DNA of 64,000 bases from Tridacna crocea. Lineage: Eukaryota > Mollusca > Bivalvia > Cardiida > Cardiidae. Positions 40,980-52,507 of this stretch are shown here, in pieces. A model generated the notes under the pieces. That model was not told the origin of the DNA and searched no databases. It was given only the letters and a program-made list of their open reading frames with translations. Position 1 is the first letter of the stretch. Each line of letters starts with the position of its first letter. Made by a program: the position numbers and the translations under genes. Location of the stretch: positions 65,602,192 through 65,666,191 of the forward strand of contig OX031061.1 in the NCBI GenBank assembly GCA_943736015.1, written 5' to 3'.

Positions 40980-41207
40980 TTAACTCTTTACCAAACGACA
41001 AAAATTTTAGACTGGTCTAAATTGAAAGCATTTGCAGAGAACAAAATAAACGTTACTCAAAAAGTGAAATTTGTTTCCAGCAGGGTAGAAAACATTGGGG
41101 AAAAGGAGAAAATGCTGGTTAACAGCGTTTTCTTTTTTTCTGCAATGTTTTCAAAAGCATTCTATCTCAGCTATGTAAAAACCAGGGATTGTCTGTTAAA
41201 GGGTTAA
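40980..41207 (-). mobile_element. TTAA-MITE family A
   Basis: Complete reverse copy, TTAA on both sides, close to consensus. Confidence 0.86.
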
Positions 41208-41924
41208 AGTTGTTTATGAATGCTGTCCGCATGAACAAGGCTGAAGATTTGTTGTCTGGTATAAAGTTTACTACATCATTAGCATTTGTTAGTCTTCAAA
41301 CTTAGAACAAAGCAGCAAATGTAGGTGAATACCTGAAATAAGAGCAAAACACCATGGTAAATGGAGTAATCTAGCAACATTTTCAAAACAATATTTCCCT
41401 AGAAATATTCATATATGGATGGTCTCATAAGTTTTACCTTTTAGACAGTCAAGAAACATTGTGATAGGTGGAGAAATTGCCCAACTTTACAAGAAACTGT
41501 GCTAATGATGTAATTGATTATTTATAAACACATTCAGTGTTTCCACTCACGCAAATTACTGCCTAAATCACGTTACAGATTTGAAATTCACGTAACAAAT
41601 TTTGGTCACACGTGAGACCTCACGTAAGGAAAATAAAGTGAAAAGTCCATTATCTGTTTAACTTGTGTAAAAAGATGTTATTTGAAGTTACTTGCTGCCC
41701 TTATTGCTAAATTATTGTCTAATCACGCGGAAAAACCTATCCATAATTTAACACATGTCAAAAAATGCTAGATGCAAAAAACACGGAAACCCATGACACA
41801 ACACAATGTTCCTTTTGACATTGTCAGATCAAAGTCACTTCAGACTGTCATTTTGGCACTTTCAAATAAAAAGCCAGTGGGAACACTGACATTATTACAA
41901 AAAGTCAAATATCTGTATAGACTG

Positions 41925-42386
41925 TTAACCCTTTCCCAAACAAACCTGTGTTTTTACATGTCTGCAATAAAAATCTTTTGAAAATACTTTTGGAAAAGGA
42001 AATATTTTTCATAGCAAGCAATTTCTCCTTTTCACGGTGTTTTCTAATATATTGGAGAAATTCCTGTCATTTTTATCAAATGTAAAATTGTCATGTGAAA
42101 ATTGTCGTATGCATACCTGTTCTATTAACCCTTTACCTGTTATGCCAATGTGAGGCTCTTCCATTTTAGCAGCAAATAAATATATGATGTTAAAAATATT
42201 AATGAGGATACAAATATCTGATTGAGTGGAAAACATTGTGGGAAAAGGAGAAATTGCTCGTTACGAGCAATTTCTCCTTTTTCCACAGTGTTTTCAAAAG
42301 CTGTCTATTGTTGATGTGTCAAAATGAGTATCTATGGAGTAAAGGGTTAAGGAGAGTCTAAAATGTGTTATTTGGGAAAGGGTTAA
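41925..42386 (+). mobile_element. TTAA-MITE family A split by a family B copy
   Basis: Outer left part ends at 42128 and the right part resumes at 42347 with GGAGAGTCTAAAATGTG and a normal GGGAAAGGGTTAA end. Confidence 0.77.
42125..42350 (+). mobile_element. Nested TTAA-MITE family B
   Basis: Complete family B copy, TTAA on both sides, hairpin centre GCTCGTTACGAGC, right end TATCTATGGAGTAAAGGG. Its middle left part differs from the 14629 copy. Confidence 0.82.
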
Positions 42387-42750
42387 TAGATAGCCAAGAA
42401 AAAATGTGGCAAATTGAGAAATTGCAAATTATGAATAATATCTCCATTTGCTTTACTGTTTTCAAAATTATATGACCAGAATTAGAATGATTTATTTGTC
42501 TATTTTACTGGATGGTTTGATAAGGTTGTTCTATCACTGAAATTAGTCTAAGCTGATACTGTACAATACAACTTGTTCATCCCTTTCACTTGACAAGGTC
42601 TAGAATTACTGTTGGAAAAGAAGCAATTGTTTGTCAGAAGCAAATTCTCTTTTTTCCCACAGTGATGATGATACCGTTGAAAAGCGTGATTTTTCAACTT
42701 TTTTAAAACCTAAAAGTTCTTTGTTGGTATAGAAATAACCTCTACAGTGA

Positions 42751-42989
42751 TTGACTCACTCTTTATCAAACAATCCTGAGTTTGAACAAGCCATAGGATG
42801 ATGTTGTATGAAAACATTGTGGGGGAAAAACACAAAATGCTGGTACCATCAGTTTGTCCTTTTTCCCTATAATGACGTCAGTCTAGCCTTTAAAAGTTTA
42901 ATGTCAACTTTGAGTCACTTCAACTCTGCTCTCTGCAAACACTTCTAATTTGGACAAGTCCAAAACTTTATCTTGCTGTCAAGAGTTAA
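42751..42989 (+). mobile_element. TTAA-MITE family A, diverged
   Basis: Worn forward copy abutting the next copy at one TTAA. Confidence 0.65.
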
Positions 42990-43215
42990 CTCTTTACCAA
43001 ACAATCCCTGGTTTTCATGACTCTGTGATAGAAGCCTTTGGAAAACTCTGTGGGAAAGAGAGAAATTGGTGGTATCCAGCATTTTTCTCCTTTTCCAAAA
43101 TGTTTTCTACTCTTCTAAAATCAAGTTTCAGTTTTTAAGATATGTTTTATTTTGTTGTCTGCAAATGCTTTAAATTTGGACAAGTCTAAAATTTTGTCAT
43201 TTGGTAAAGAGTTAA
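42986..43215 (+). mobile_element. TTAA-MITE family A
   Basis: Forward copy with TTAA both sides; hairpin diverged (GGTGGTATCCAGC). Confidence 0.82.
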
Positions 43216-43606
43216 AACTTTTATACATGTGTATTTGACCTTTGTACGAGTTTTATAGATTTCTGTTATAATGATGAATGATGTGAAACCATGTATGTAC
43301 AGCTTCCAGAGTTAGATAATAGCCATATAGATTCAAACAACAAAAATATTTTTAAAAAAGCTACAGAAGTATGTTATGCAGTGTCAATATTTTTCGGATT
43401 ATTTAGTTAATGAAGGTCAGTAAATGACTCTTTAATTTGTATTGATAAAGTAAGGAAAGACTTACACAATGCAGTAAAGAGCAGGTCTGGTCTCAATGTG
43501 TCTTTTTATGTCAGTTTATATCTATCTGATCAGACAGCATGTTACAATAATCTGATCTAGATCTTGTCTGTACACAAAAAAATGGTATTTTCAGAAAAAA
43601 AAAGGG

Positions 43607-43823
43607 GTAAACCCTTCACTACACAATCTCATCTGTTATCATCTGGCAGAGAGGTTTTAGAAAACATTGTGGGAAAAGGAGAAAATGCTGGTACCCAGTA
43701 TTTTTTCCGTTTTCCACACTGTTTTCATAGGAAATACGGTCAGTCACAAATCATTTAAATTGTATTGTGTAAATTCTAGTAGGTTGGACAAGTTTAAAAT
43801 TTTGCTGTATGGTAAAGGGTTAA
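43607..43823 (+). mobile_element. TTAA-MITE family A
   Basis: Forward copy with shortened right half. Confidence 0.75.
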
Positions 43824-44325
43824 ACTATTTTCTCTTTGTATGGAAGAGGGGTTCATTATAACAGCAGCTGTACATAAATGGTTATTAAAGATTTGTTGAA
43901 AGATATTCCTACCCTGAAGCGGAACATCTATTTCTACTGTAATTTTAGTCTGGAAAATTGGTATCATTAAAAATCAACACTGTTGCAGCATCTTAACAGA
44001 GCTACTTTAGAAGGTTCTGCCTTCATAGAATTATCATTTTCAATTCTAAATTCAATATATCCTTAATTAAAAGGGAGATTATTATTACCTCCCTTTACAG
44101 AAAAGTAGTAGAGGTATGAACAGAAACTTTTTAGATAAACATTTCAAGAAAATCTGGGTGTTTGAAAGAGTTTAAAATTATTGAATCTTTTTAAATTTTC
44201 AATAATTTAAGAAAAAATATATATGCCATGTTGATCAGAAGCTTCAGGGGAGGTAAGCCTTAAACTTGTTACCTTCTGATGAAATCAATTTTCAATTGAC
44301 AGTTACGAAACATCCTTATAAAGTA
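43824..44325. other. No feature recognised
   Basis: AT-rich; two GGGAGGTAA-type motifs (near 44090 on the minus strand and at 44250) recur near 45330 and 51560. Confidence 0.4.
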
Positions 44326-44460
44326 AGGATTGTTGTCAAAAAATATGGAAAACATTATGACAGAGATAGTTATCTGCTACAAGCAGTTTCTCCATTTGTC
44401 ATAATGCCTTCTTCAGTAGCTGTTTCACAAGGTAACAAATTGTCTACAGAAGGTAATAGG

Positions 44461-44693
44461 TTAACTCTATACCACATGATCCCGACTTTTAACGATCCTG
44501 AGAATAAAAGCCTATAGAAAACTTTATGGGAAAAGGAGAAAATGCTGGTAACCAGCATTTTCTCCTTTTTCCACAATATTTTCTACCCTTTCTAAGTCAA
44601 AAACCATCAGTTTATTAATAAGATTTAATTTGTTGTCTGCAGATGCTTTGAATTTGGTCCAGTCCAAAAATTTGTCGTTTAGTAAAGAGGTAA
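44461..44693 (+). mobile_element. TTAA-MITE family A
   Basis: Forward copy with clean hairpin. The 26 bp before it (TTGTCTACAGAAGGTAA) recur at 52118-52134. Confidence 0.82.
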
Positions 44694-44850
44694 ATTTGTA
44701 TATAGATTTGTTCTATATGTAACAGAGATGGCAATGTGTTAACCAGCACTTCAATGATAGATCAAAAACAGCTACAAATTACATCTGGAGCAGTTGGATG
44801 AACAAAAGTATTTATGTTTAAGATCAATTAGGAGAGAATTTCTTTGTAGA

Positions 44851-45065
44851 TTTATTCTTTACCAAACAGCTCCATGTTTTAATGACTCTGAGATACATGT
44901 AGAAAAGTTGGGAAAATTTTGTGCTAAAAGGAGGAAATGCTGAATGCTGGCATTTTGTCATGAAAGTTTCTATCCTTTCAAAACTTGTTACTTTATTTGA
45001 GTCACTTTGGTCATCTGCAGGTCCTCCAATTTTGGAAGGATCTAGAATTTTGTTGTATGGTAAAC
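44851..45065 (+). mobile_element. Degenerate TTAA-MITE family A
   Basis: Recognisable ends, hairpin largely lost (GCTGAATGCTGGC). Confidence 0.55.
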
Positions 45066-45289
45066 ACTTTCATGATTCAAGCAAGTGAAGATTATCTCAA
45101 ATCTATGTGTCCTGGTTTTGGATTGAAATACTAAAGTGGAAAGTAACCTTTAAAACAAATTTATAGTTTGGACACTTTTTAATAAACTTTTGGAAAAAAA
45201 TTCCGGAAATTTATGTGCTGGTTACCTGTTGCCATCTCTTAATAACTATGGGTAGTATTTGGGTATTGTTGGTTGGTGTCAAAATTCAG

Positions 45290-45715
45290 GGAACCAAAAG
45301 GGCCCCATGACCACTTGCCAGTGTCAAGGGAGGTAACTCAGTCCAGACAAGACTTGGTGAATTATTCCCCTTGAATGACTCTTTAACCAAGTTTGTGTAT
45401 GGGTAGCTGATTCCCACTGGGATTGTAATGATGTGTTCTTACTGCACAATAACAATGTGTATTTTATAGTGAGCTCTTGTGAGGAAGTAGAGTCCTTTGG
45501 TGATAATGATGTATGAGCCATTGTGGACCAGCAGTATAAAACGGGGAAGTTCACGAGGAAAACCTCTGTACTTGTTGTAGTACTGTGGAGTTTATGTATC
45601 TCTATGGTGTTGACTGGAAATGACTTTGATTCAATCTGGCCTTGAGACATCTGCACCCAGTGTTCTGAATTTGGGTTCAAGGTGTAATTATTTGCTTTAG
45701 GAATCAATGTTTGCT
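45290..45715 (-). pseudogene. Inverted duplicate segment with a decayed TNF-like domain
   Basis: The minus strand is open for 127 codons (45324-45707), but that frame resembles nothing I know. In another minus-strand frame the middle reads VHNGSYIIITKGLYFLTR, close to the strand pattern of TNF-superfamily domains (...GLYF...), followed after an in-frame stop by a segment with SYPYTNLVKESF. The frame is broken by stops on both sides. A diverged copy in the opposite orientation is at 51280-51600. A chance resemblance is possible. Confidence 0.3.
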
Positions 45716-45719
45716 TGTG

Positions 45720-46290
45720 CTATATCCCCGTTTGAATGTTGATCAATGTATGTGTATTTGCAAACAGTGCTTATGAACACCTTTTAATGCTATTTATACA
45801 TGTATCTTTTACAATAATTACTTCTGTTAACTCAAACACACACTGGCCTATGCAACAACTTTAAAACGTGATGCAAACCTTAAATAAGGTAAGGAAGACT
45901 TTTTGTGTAATATGATAAATTCTAAATATGGAACACACTCTGCATTTTCCTGTAAATAAATGTTATGGAATAAAATAATGAATAAGATAAAATTTACATT
46001 GATTAAGTGATCAGAATTCTGCAGTACAGAATATGTTTTACAAAAAACAAAAAATAGTACCAATGTAATATTGTATCAATAAATAACTGAAAAATTAAAA
46101 AGTGTCAGCTCTAACTTCGAAAAAAGAAAACTAGGCAATGTGAAGGAATGCAATGCTGCAAAACTATTGCTGTTGTTGTGACAAATTTGACTAAACTCAT
46201 CTTTGTGGAGGTTTAAATTTTAAAAATACAGAGTTTGGAAAGTTTTTATTGAATATGTAGATCTTTGAAGGCAGGGAAAATTAGAGATTT
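45720..46290. other. No feature recognised
   Basis: AT-rich without recognised repeat or coding signature. Confidence 0.4.
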
Positions 46291-47330
46291 AAGTTCAAGC
46301 AGACACCATCTTGGTCTGGATTTCGTTATTTTTTTATCTGCACCAAGTTTCAACAAAAATTCTCATAGTAAAATTTGTTGGCCAAAAGTGGTCTGGTCTT
46401 AGTTGGCTTTTGTCACACTGTTTTTCATATTTATTTGCTCACTTGGTGGGCCCTAGCACTTTTAACCACTATGAGAGATATGTCATTACAGTGTAGACAT
46501 TGGGCATGTCTGGTGATTATAGCAAGTGCATACTGTTTCTCATGATTTGTTGAGAGACTGGAGCTTTGCTTAGTTGAAGAGATCATTTAGTCTTGTGCCG
46601 TAAGAATTGCAGATAAATAAAAATGACCATGTGTCATTGGTTTCTCAAACAAAAATGATCATGTATCATTGGTTTCTCATGTATTTCCATACTATTGATA
46701 GACTGGAACGCTTTAACCAGTATGTTCTATGTTTCAATGGTAAGACTATATTACTCAATTTGTAAAATTATAGGGAAGCGTATGTGTCCACTTTGGCTTT
46801 TGTCACAGTTTCATGATAGTGTTTGTACACTTTTTATAGGCTGAAGTGGTTATAAACTGAATAAGGAGAAAGTCATGTGCTATAAAAACAGTGTAGATTG
46901 TGCAAAAATAATGGTTACGTGCCTGTCTTTGCCTTTGTCACAGTGTTTCTTGTGTACCATTAAAGGATTAAGAATTTTTTCCTGAATGGACGTGCACTGA
47001 AGTCACACCAGTATAGATTGTCTACTGTGCAGTTGTGGAGGTTGTATGTCTACCTGTACTTTTGCCACAATGTTTTTGTAATTTATTTAGGCTGTAGCAT
47101 TTTACAGCAGACATACATTTTGATTTTCTAAGCAACAGTATGGATGTGTGTATATCGGGTAATTTGAGTCCTTTGGTTGTTATGTGCCCATCTTTGGCTT
47201 TTGTCACACTGTTTCTGATCTGTACAATTTTCCTTTTCCATTGAAACTATGTCTCTCTCATTTAAACTTCTCAGTGTACATAGTTGTTTCTGGTTTTCTC
47301 CATTTGAACAAAGGCATAAAGTTTTGAGCA
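46290..47330. repeat. Worn tandem array, unit about 135 bp
   Basis: CTTTTGTCACACTGTTT or close variants occur near 46404, 46796, 46932, 47060 and 47198, often followed at similar distance by TATAGGCTG/TTTAGGCTG-type segments. Spacing of the last four is 128-139 bp. Confidence 0.5.
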
Positions 47331-47549
47331 CAAATTTGTATTATTTTTCAAAGTAGATCAAGATCAGACTGCACAGACTGCAGTTTGATCTTAAATTATA
47401 TGCCTGCCTCTGTATGATATTTTCTGGAAAAAAAAACAACCTAGGAATTGCAACACTTTGTTATATTGAATGTCTTTATTCATTTTGGACCTCTAAAGGT
47501 TAGATTTTGTCTGCTACAGTCTAAGTAAGGTCAAAGGTCAAATAGGAGG

Positions 47550-47900
47550 TGTTACGAACCAGGCGTAACTAGAAAGTAGAAGCCAGCAACAAACGATAAC
47601 AATTAACAGAATTTATTAACAAAAATATCAAATAAACAGTGACAATATTACAATAGTACAAAACAATACCTTAGGCGTTAAATTCAGAAGACAAACTATT
47701 CCAGTCTTAATTCCAATCTGATCCTGATCCAAACTGAATGTAATCCAAGCACACGAAATAATCCTCACTTTAGTCTAGTCTGATCCAGATCCAAACTGAA
47801 TGTAATCCAAGCACACGAAGTAATCCTTACTTTAGTCTAGTCTGATCCGAATCCAAACTGAATGTAATCCAAGCACTAATTATAGGACACAAACACAAGA
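47550..47900 (-). repeat. 61-bp triplicate beside a possible LTR end
   Basis: Three units of 61-62 bp (TCTGATCC, CCAAACTGAATGTAATCCAA, GCACACGAA) start at 47717, 47779 and 47840. At 47550 TGTTACGAACC gives, on the minus strand, GGTTCGTAACA, which could be an LTR end. No second LTR or internal region was found. Confidence 0.5.
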
Positions 47901-48552
47901 TAATCCCCACTGTAGTCTGGCAATCATGTATTAACTAGTGAACGCCGAGATGTAAAAAGCTTTTCCTTTTATAATGACAGGGAAACTTCCAGAAAATTTA
48001 TGTTAAAATCAGTTGCATAATTTCTAGTAATCAGATTGTAAAAAGTCCCGGAAACTTTCAGAACAATATTCCACAAGGGAGAGTTCAGTTCTAAAAATAG
48101 CAACAGGGGAAAACCATTCAAAAATAGATACACACATGAACAAAGCTAGGAATAACTGGGTATGTACATTACAGAGGTCTTCAGTTTGAATGTATAAAAT
48201 GATCATACATGTGTGTTTTGACTGATGTGTTGGAATCATCTTGAGTTCAGGGTTTAGCTCCTTATCTATTACAGATAAATTCTTGCATTTTATACTAGAC
48301 TACTGTTGAAAACATTGTAGAGAAAGGAAAAATTGTAATGAGCTATTTCTTCTTCAGCAACTATCTTTAGGCAAGTTAAATGTTTATTTTTTAACCTGGA
48401 TTCATTTTGGTTATATACAGTATTTTGTAAGGATGTTTTCACAAATCCTCTGCGGAAAAATTAGTTTTACACGATGAACATTTTTCAACTGAATATCAAA
48501 ATTGTTTGGTACAAAAGTTGTATGAGCAAGTTAGGAAGAAGAATCATTTTAT
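47901..48552. other. No gene; one MITE scrap
   Basis: A hairpin remnant (AACATTGTAGAGAAAGGAAA) lies near 48310. Nothing else recognised. Confidence 0.4.
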
Positions 48553-48772
48553 TTAACCCTTTACCAAACAATCCCAGGTTTTCAGGACCCTGATGGAGAA
48601 GCCTTTTGGAAACATTGTGAGAAAAGGCTGGTAACCAGCATTTTCTCCATTTCCCACATTGTATTTTACCCCATCAGAGACCTAAAGCTAATTTGTACCA
48701 ATATTGAATTTGTGGTCTGCAGATGCTGTCGGTTTGGACAAATCCAAAATTTGTCATTTGGGAAAGGGTTAA
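48553..48772 (+). mobile_element. TTAA-MITE family A
   Basis: Forward copy, TTAA both sides, left hairpin arm shortened (GAGAAAAGGCTGGTAACC). Confidence 0.82.
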
Positions 48773-49354
48773 ACGTAATTTACATTGTGTCTGCATTGCA
48801 TTCCTTGTAAAGTCTTATACCAAATTATTGCAGAAAAGGATAAATAATAGTTTAAGATTCGAAAATACACTTAGGGGCACTTACAAATTTTTTTTTTTTT
48901 TTCACATTAAATAGAAAGTAGACTTTAAAAGAAAAAAAAAAATTGAGGTAAAAGCATATAGTTTGTTCTTTCTAAAGATCGGACTGATGTTTAGTAAACA
49001 TACATATATAAGTACAGTTTCAACATTTTCTGCTATATCAAATAACAACCTAGGGAATCAAGTACATCAAGGTGAAAGGTTAAATTAGCAGTTCACATTA
49101 TGCCTTTTATAGATTTGACTGTTGTTTGGACTACTGGTATACGAAACATCAGAACACACACTTTTGTGCAAAGGTTGCAATATCAAGAAAAAAGTAACCT
49201 TATGAATAAAGTACTGGTAGATAAAAGGTTAAATTGCTGAATGTTTTATAGATTGATCTGTTGTTGTGATAAGTGGTTTATGATTCACAAGGAAACATAC
49301 TTAAATATAGTTTAAACTATTACTAGTATGTAATATCAAATAGGACTTATTTCA

Positions 49355-49580
49355 TTAACCCTTTACCAGACAACAAAATTTTAGCCCTGTCCAAATTGAA
49401 AGCATTTGCAGACAACAATTTCAGTGTGGCTCAAATGGTGCCATTGTTTATCATTGTTTAGGGTAGAAAACCTTGTGGGAAAAGGAGAAAATGATGGCAT
49501 TTTCTCCTTTTCCCACAAAGTTTTCAAAAGGCTTCTTTCCACGGCTCGTCAAAAGTCGTCATTGTCTGGGAAAGGGTTAA
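49355..49580 (-). mobile_element. TTAA-MITE family A
   Basis: Reverse copy, TTAA both sides; hairpin lacks the centre, reading AAAATGATGGCATTTTC. Confidence 0.83.
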
Positions 49581-49760
49581 TTAACATAAGGTAGGCAAAG
49601 GGTTAAATTGCCAGTTTATTTTGTACCCTGAAAAGAATTGACTGTTGTTTAGACTACTGGTATATTACCTCAAGGATCATACTTAATGATAGTTTCCACA
49701 ATTATTGCAATATCAAAATTAAATTTAACTCTGTAGATAAAATACACTTAGGTAAAATGT

Positions 49761-49997
49761 TAAACCTTTACCAAACCCTTTACAAAACAACAAAATTTTA
49801 GACTGGTCTTAATTCAAAGCATGTACAGATGACAAAATAAATGTTACTGAAAAATTGAAATTTGTTTCCAGCAAGGTAGAAAACATTGTGGGAAATGGAG
49901 AAAATATTGGTTACCAGCATTTTCTCACAATTGGCACATAACAAAAGCCTTCTATCTCAAAGTCGTAAAAATCAGGGAATGTTGGGTAAAGGGTTAA
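49761..49997 (-). mobile_element. TTAA-MITE family A
   Basis: Reverse copy inserted at the TTAA of a tandem-array unit; the left end is duplicated (CCTTTACCAAACCCTTTAC). Confidence 0.8.
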
Positions 49998-50071
49998 TTA
50001 CATATATAACTTAGTGCCTTTTATAGGTTGGACTTTTGATTAGACTACAGGTTTATGGAACCCTAGAATAA

Positions 50072-50246
50072 CCCCGAGATAGAAGCTTTTTGAAAACATT
50101 GCGGTAAAAGGAGAAAATGCTAGAACCTAGCATTTTCTAGAACCTAGCATTTTCTCCTTTTCTCACAATATAGCCGAAATTGTCCTCCTCCGCAAAAGCT
50201 TTCAATGCGGACATGTCTGCCTGTTTGTTGTATGGTAAAGATTTAA
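50072..50246 (+). mobile_element. TTAA-MITE family A with duplicated hairpin half
   Basis: Forward copy in which CTAGAACCTAGCATTTT occurs twice in tandem at the hairpin centre; part of the right half is deleted. Confidence 0.72.
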
Positions 50247-51279
50247 ATGCAGTTTCAACAATTAATGCAAAATTAAACAGAAAACCAAATTTCATTGATA
50301 AAATACTTTTAGGCAAAAGGTTTGATTGCCCTGTATTTTTGTGCTATTTATAGATTGGACTGTTAGGAAGACTACTGGTTTATGAGATACCAGGAATCAT
50401 ATTTTAGTGTAGTTTCAACAGTTATTGCAATATCACATAAACACTTCACCCTAAAAATACAATATACCTGTAGGCAAAAGGTTTATTTGCTTATAACTTT
50501 TTATAGTGTGACATCTTTTACAGATTGCGACAATATTTAAATTACTGGTTTATGAAAAACCAGGAATCATGCTTATGTTCAATTTCAACAATTTTTGCAA
50601 TATTATGTCAAAAATTTAAATAAAATAAAATACCTGTAGGCAAAATTGCTCATATAGTTTGAAGCCTTTTATAGCCTTAAACAGTCAAACTTCAGGTTTA
50701 TGAAACAATAAGGCTCATATCTAAGTGCCTTTTCAAAAATTACTGCCAATATTTTTCTCAAGTTAAAAATCTCAAACTTAATTCTGTAAATAAAATACAT
50801 GTAAGTATAAGGTTTGCTACAGGTTATATAAACATGTATATAGGACAGTGTGTTGACAAAAACTCATTGGTATTTTGTTCTTTACTTTCATTATTGTAGT
50901 GATGTTTACCCTTACCTTAACACAAATCCCTTTAGTCTTCATTGTGAAAGATGGCTTTAGAAAACATTGTAAGAGATGAGGACCTGACTTCAGTGAGTGA
51001 TGGTTTGGGGAAACATTGTGACAAATGGAGAAATTAATAAAACTGTTTTCTCCATTTGTGTTCGTGTTTTGGTGGCTTTTATCTTTCTTGTCTTTAGACT
51101 TGACCAACAAAAACTTGTATCAGGATAAAAGTTAACGAAAGTAATTGTTGTAAAACTTATGGTATGGTATGAAATGAAAGGTCATAAAGCACTGCTGAAG
51201 ATATCCTTGACTGCAAATGGACTTGTATTTGCATGGTAGCACAAGTAAATAATGGTTTTTAGGGAAAATAATTGCATTT

Positions 51280-51600
51280 TGAATCTGAATTCAGAACACT
51301 GTGTGTTGTCGTTTGTTGGTTAGAGGGTTTCATAACTTTCAAACCCATAGACATACATTCTCTCTAGAAACATTGGTGTTCCATCATTATCACTAAAGGA
51401 CTTGAAACTTTACAAGAGTTCACTTGAAATACATGTTGTTTTGTGCAGTAAGAACACATCATTACAATCCCAGTGGGAATCAGCTGCTCATACACAAACT
51501 TGGTTGAAGAGTCATTCAAGGGGAATAATTCACCAAAAGTCTTGTCTGGACTGAGTTACCTCCCTTGGCACTGGCAAGTGGTCATGGGGCTCTTCTGGTT
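51280..51600 (+). repeat. Second copy of the TNF-like inverted duplicate
   Basis: Shares GCAGTAAGAACACATCATTA, CAATCCCAGTGGGAATCAGC and GAGTTACCTCCCTTGG with the complement of 45290-45460, and more weakly up to TTCAGAACACTG. The same in-frame stop (CAGTAAGAA) is present in both copies. Confidence 0.7.
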
Positions 51601-51856
51601 TCTTTGCATTTTATTACGTTATAAAAAAATCTTGTTTGAATAAAATAAAGAACTCAGAGTAATCTCCTGTAGCATTTCATTTTTCAATTCTCACTTACCC
51701 CTCCCCTCCCAGTTGACCAAGTTTGCTGATCAATATCCACATTCAGAAATAACCAAGTTAACTTGTTACCTCCTGAGACAAACTTGCAGCAGACAACTTT
51801 TATCAAAAACTAAAATGAATACAAGTAAAAACATTGCAGCAAAAGCAGAAATGCTG

Positions 51857-52062
51857 TAACTCTTCACCAGATAGTCCAATGTTTTAAAGACTTTAAAATC
51901 ATTGTGGAAAAAGGAGAAATGCTTACAACAACCATTTTCTCCATTTTCAACAGTGTTTTCTATTCTATGATAGACAAGTGTCTTACTTCGAGTCAAGTTT
52001 AATTGTCTGCATATGCTTTCAACTTGGAAAAGTCACAATTTTGTTGTTTGGTAAAGAGTTTA
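51857..52062 (+). mobile_element. TTAA-MITE family A
   Basis: Forward copy with worn left end and imperfect hairpin. Confidence 0.68.
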
Positions 52063-52301
52063 GAACAATTTCTCCCTTCACTACAATGTTTTCAATTGTT
52101 GTCTGCTGCAAGCAACAACTTGTCTACAGAAGGTAACATAGTTCTATCTGATTTTACATCCAAGCTGACAAGATCGCAAAATACTGTGTATAAAGAAGAC
52201 ATTTCTCATGCTAAGACATGAGCAATACAATCTTTTCACAGAGTAATTTATAGTCACTAAAACACTGTGGAAAAAGTATAAGTTACTAATACTTCAATGC
52301 T

Positions 52302-52507
52302 CAACCAACTGACAAAATTGTAGACTTGTACAAATTGAAAGCATTTGCAGATGACAAATGTTGCTTGTGGGGTTCATCTAAGAAAAAATACAAAACATTG
52401 TGGGAAAAGGAGAAAACGCTGGTTATCAGCATTTTCTCCTTCACCCACAATGTTTTCAGAAGCATCTGTCAGCCTTTATAAAACTGGGAATGTTTGGTAC
52501 AAGGTTA
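52302..52507 (-). mobile_element. TTAA-MITE family A
   Basis: Reverse copy with intact hairpin (GCTGGTTATCAGC); the outer variant segment GATGACAAATGTTGCTTG is shared with 62925-62945. Confidence 0.75.

Larger units (their letters stand above)
49078..50830. repeat. Worn tandem array, unit about 150-165 bp, with MITE insertions
   Basis: Units carry AGGCAAAAGGTTAAATTGC, CTTTTATAGATTGGACTG, CTACTGGTTTATGA, CAGGAATCAT and AGTTTCAACAATTATTGC. Starts are near 49078, 49226, 49603, 50313, 50473, 50637 and 50806. Three MITEs lie within the array, one of them at the unit's own TTAA. Confidence 0.6.

Noticed and set aside
45324-45707. A 127-codon minus-strand open frame as a real gene
   Set aside because: Longest unexplained frame outside pirin after repeats, but the sequence is duplicated inverted at 51280-51600 where the frame is broken, and the conserved-looking segment is in another frame. 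Treated as a decayed duplicate.
47550-48260. A complete solo LTR
   Set aside because: Only one candidate end (TGTTACGAACC) and an internal triplicate are visible; no matching opposite end or target duplication was found.
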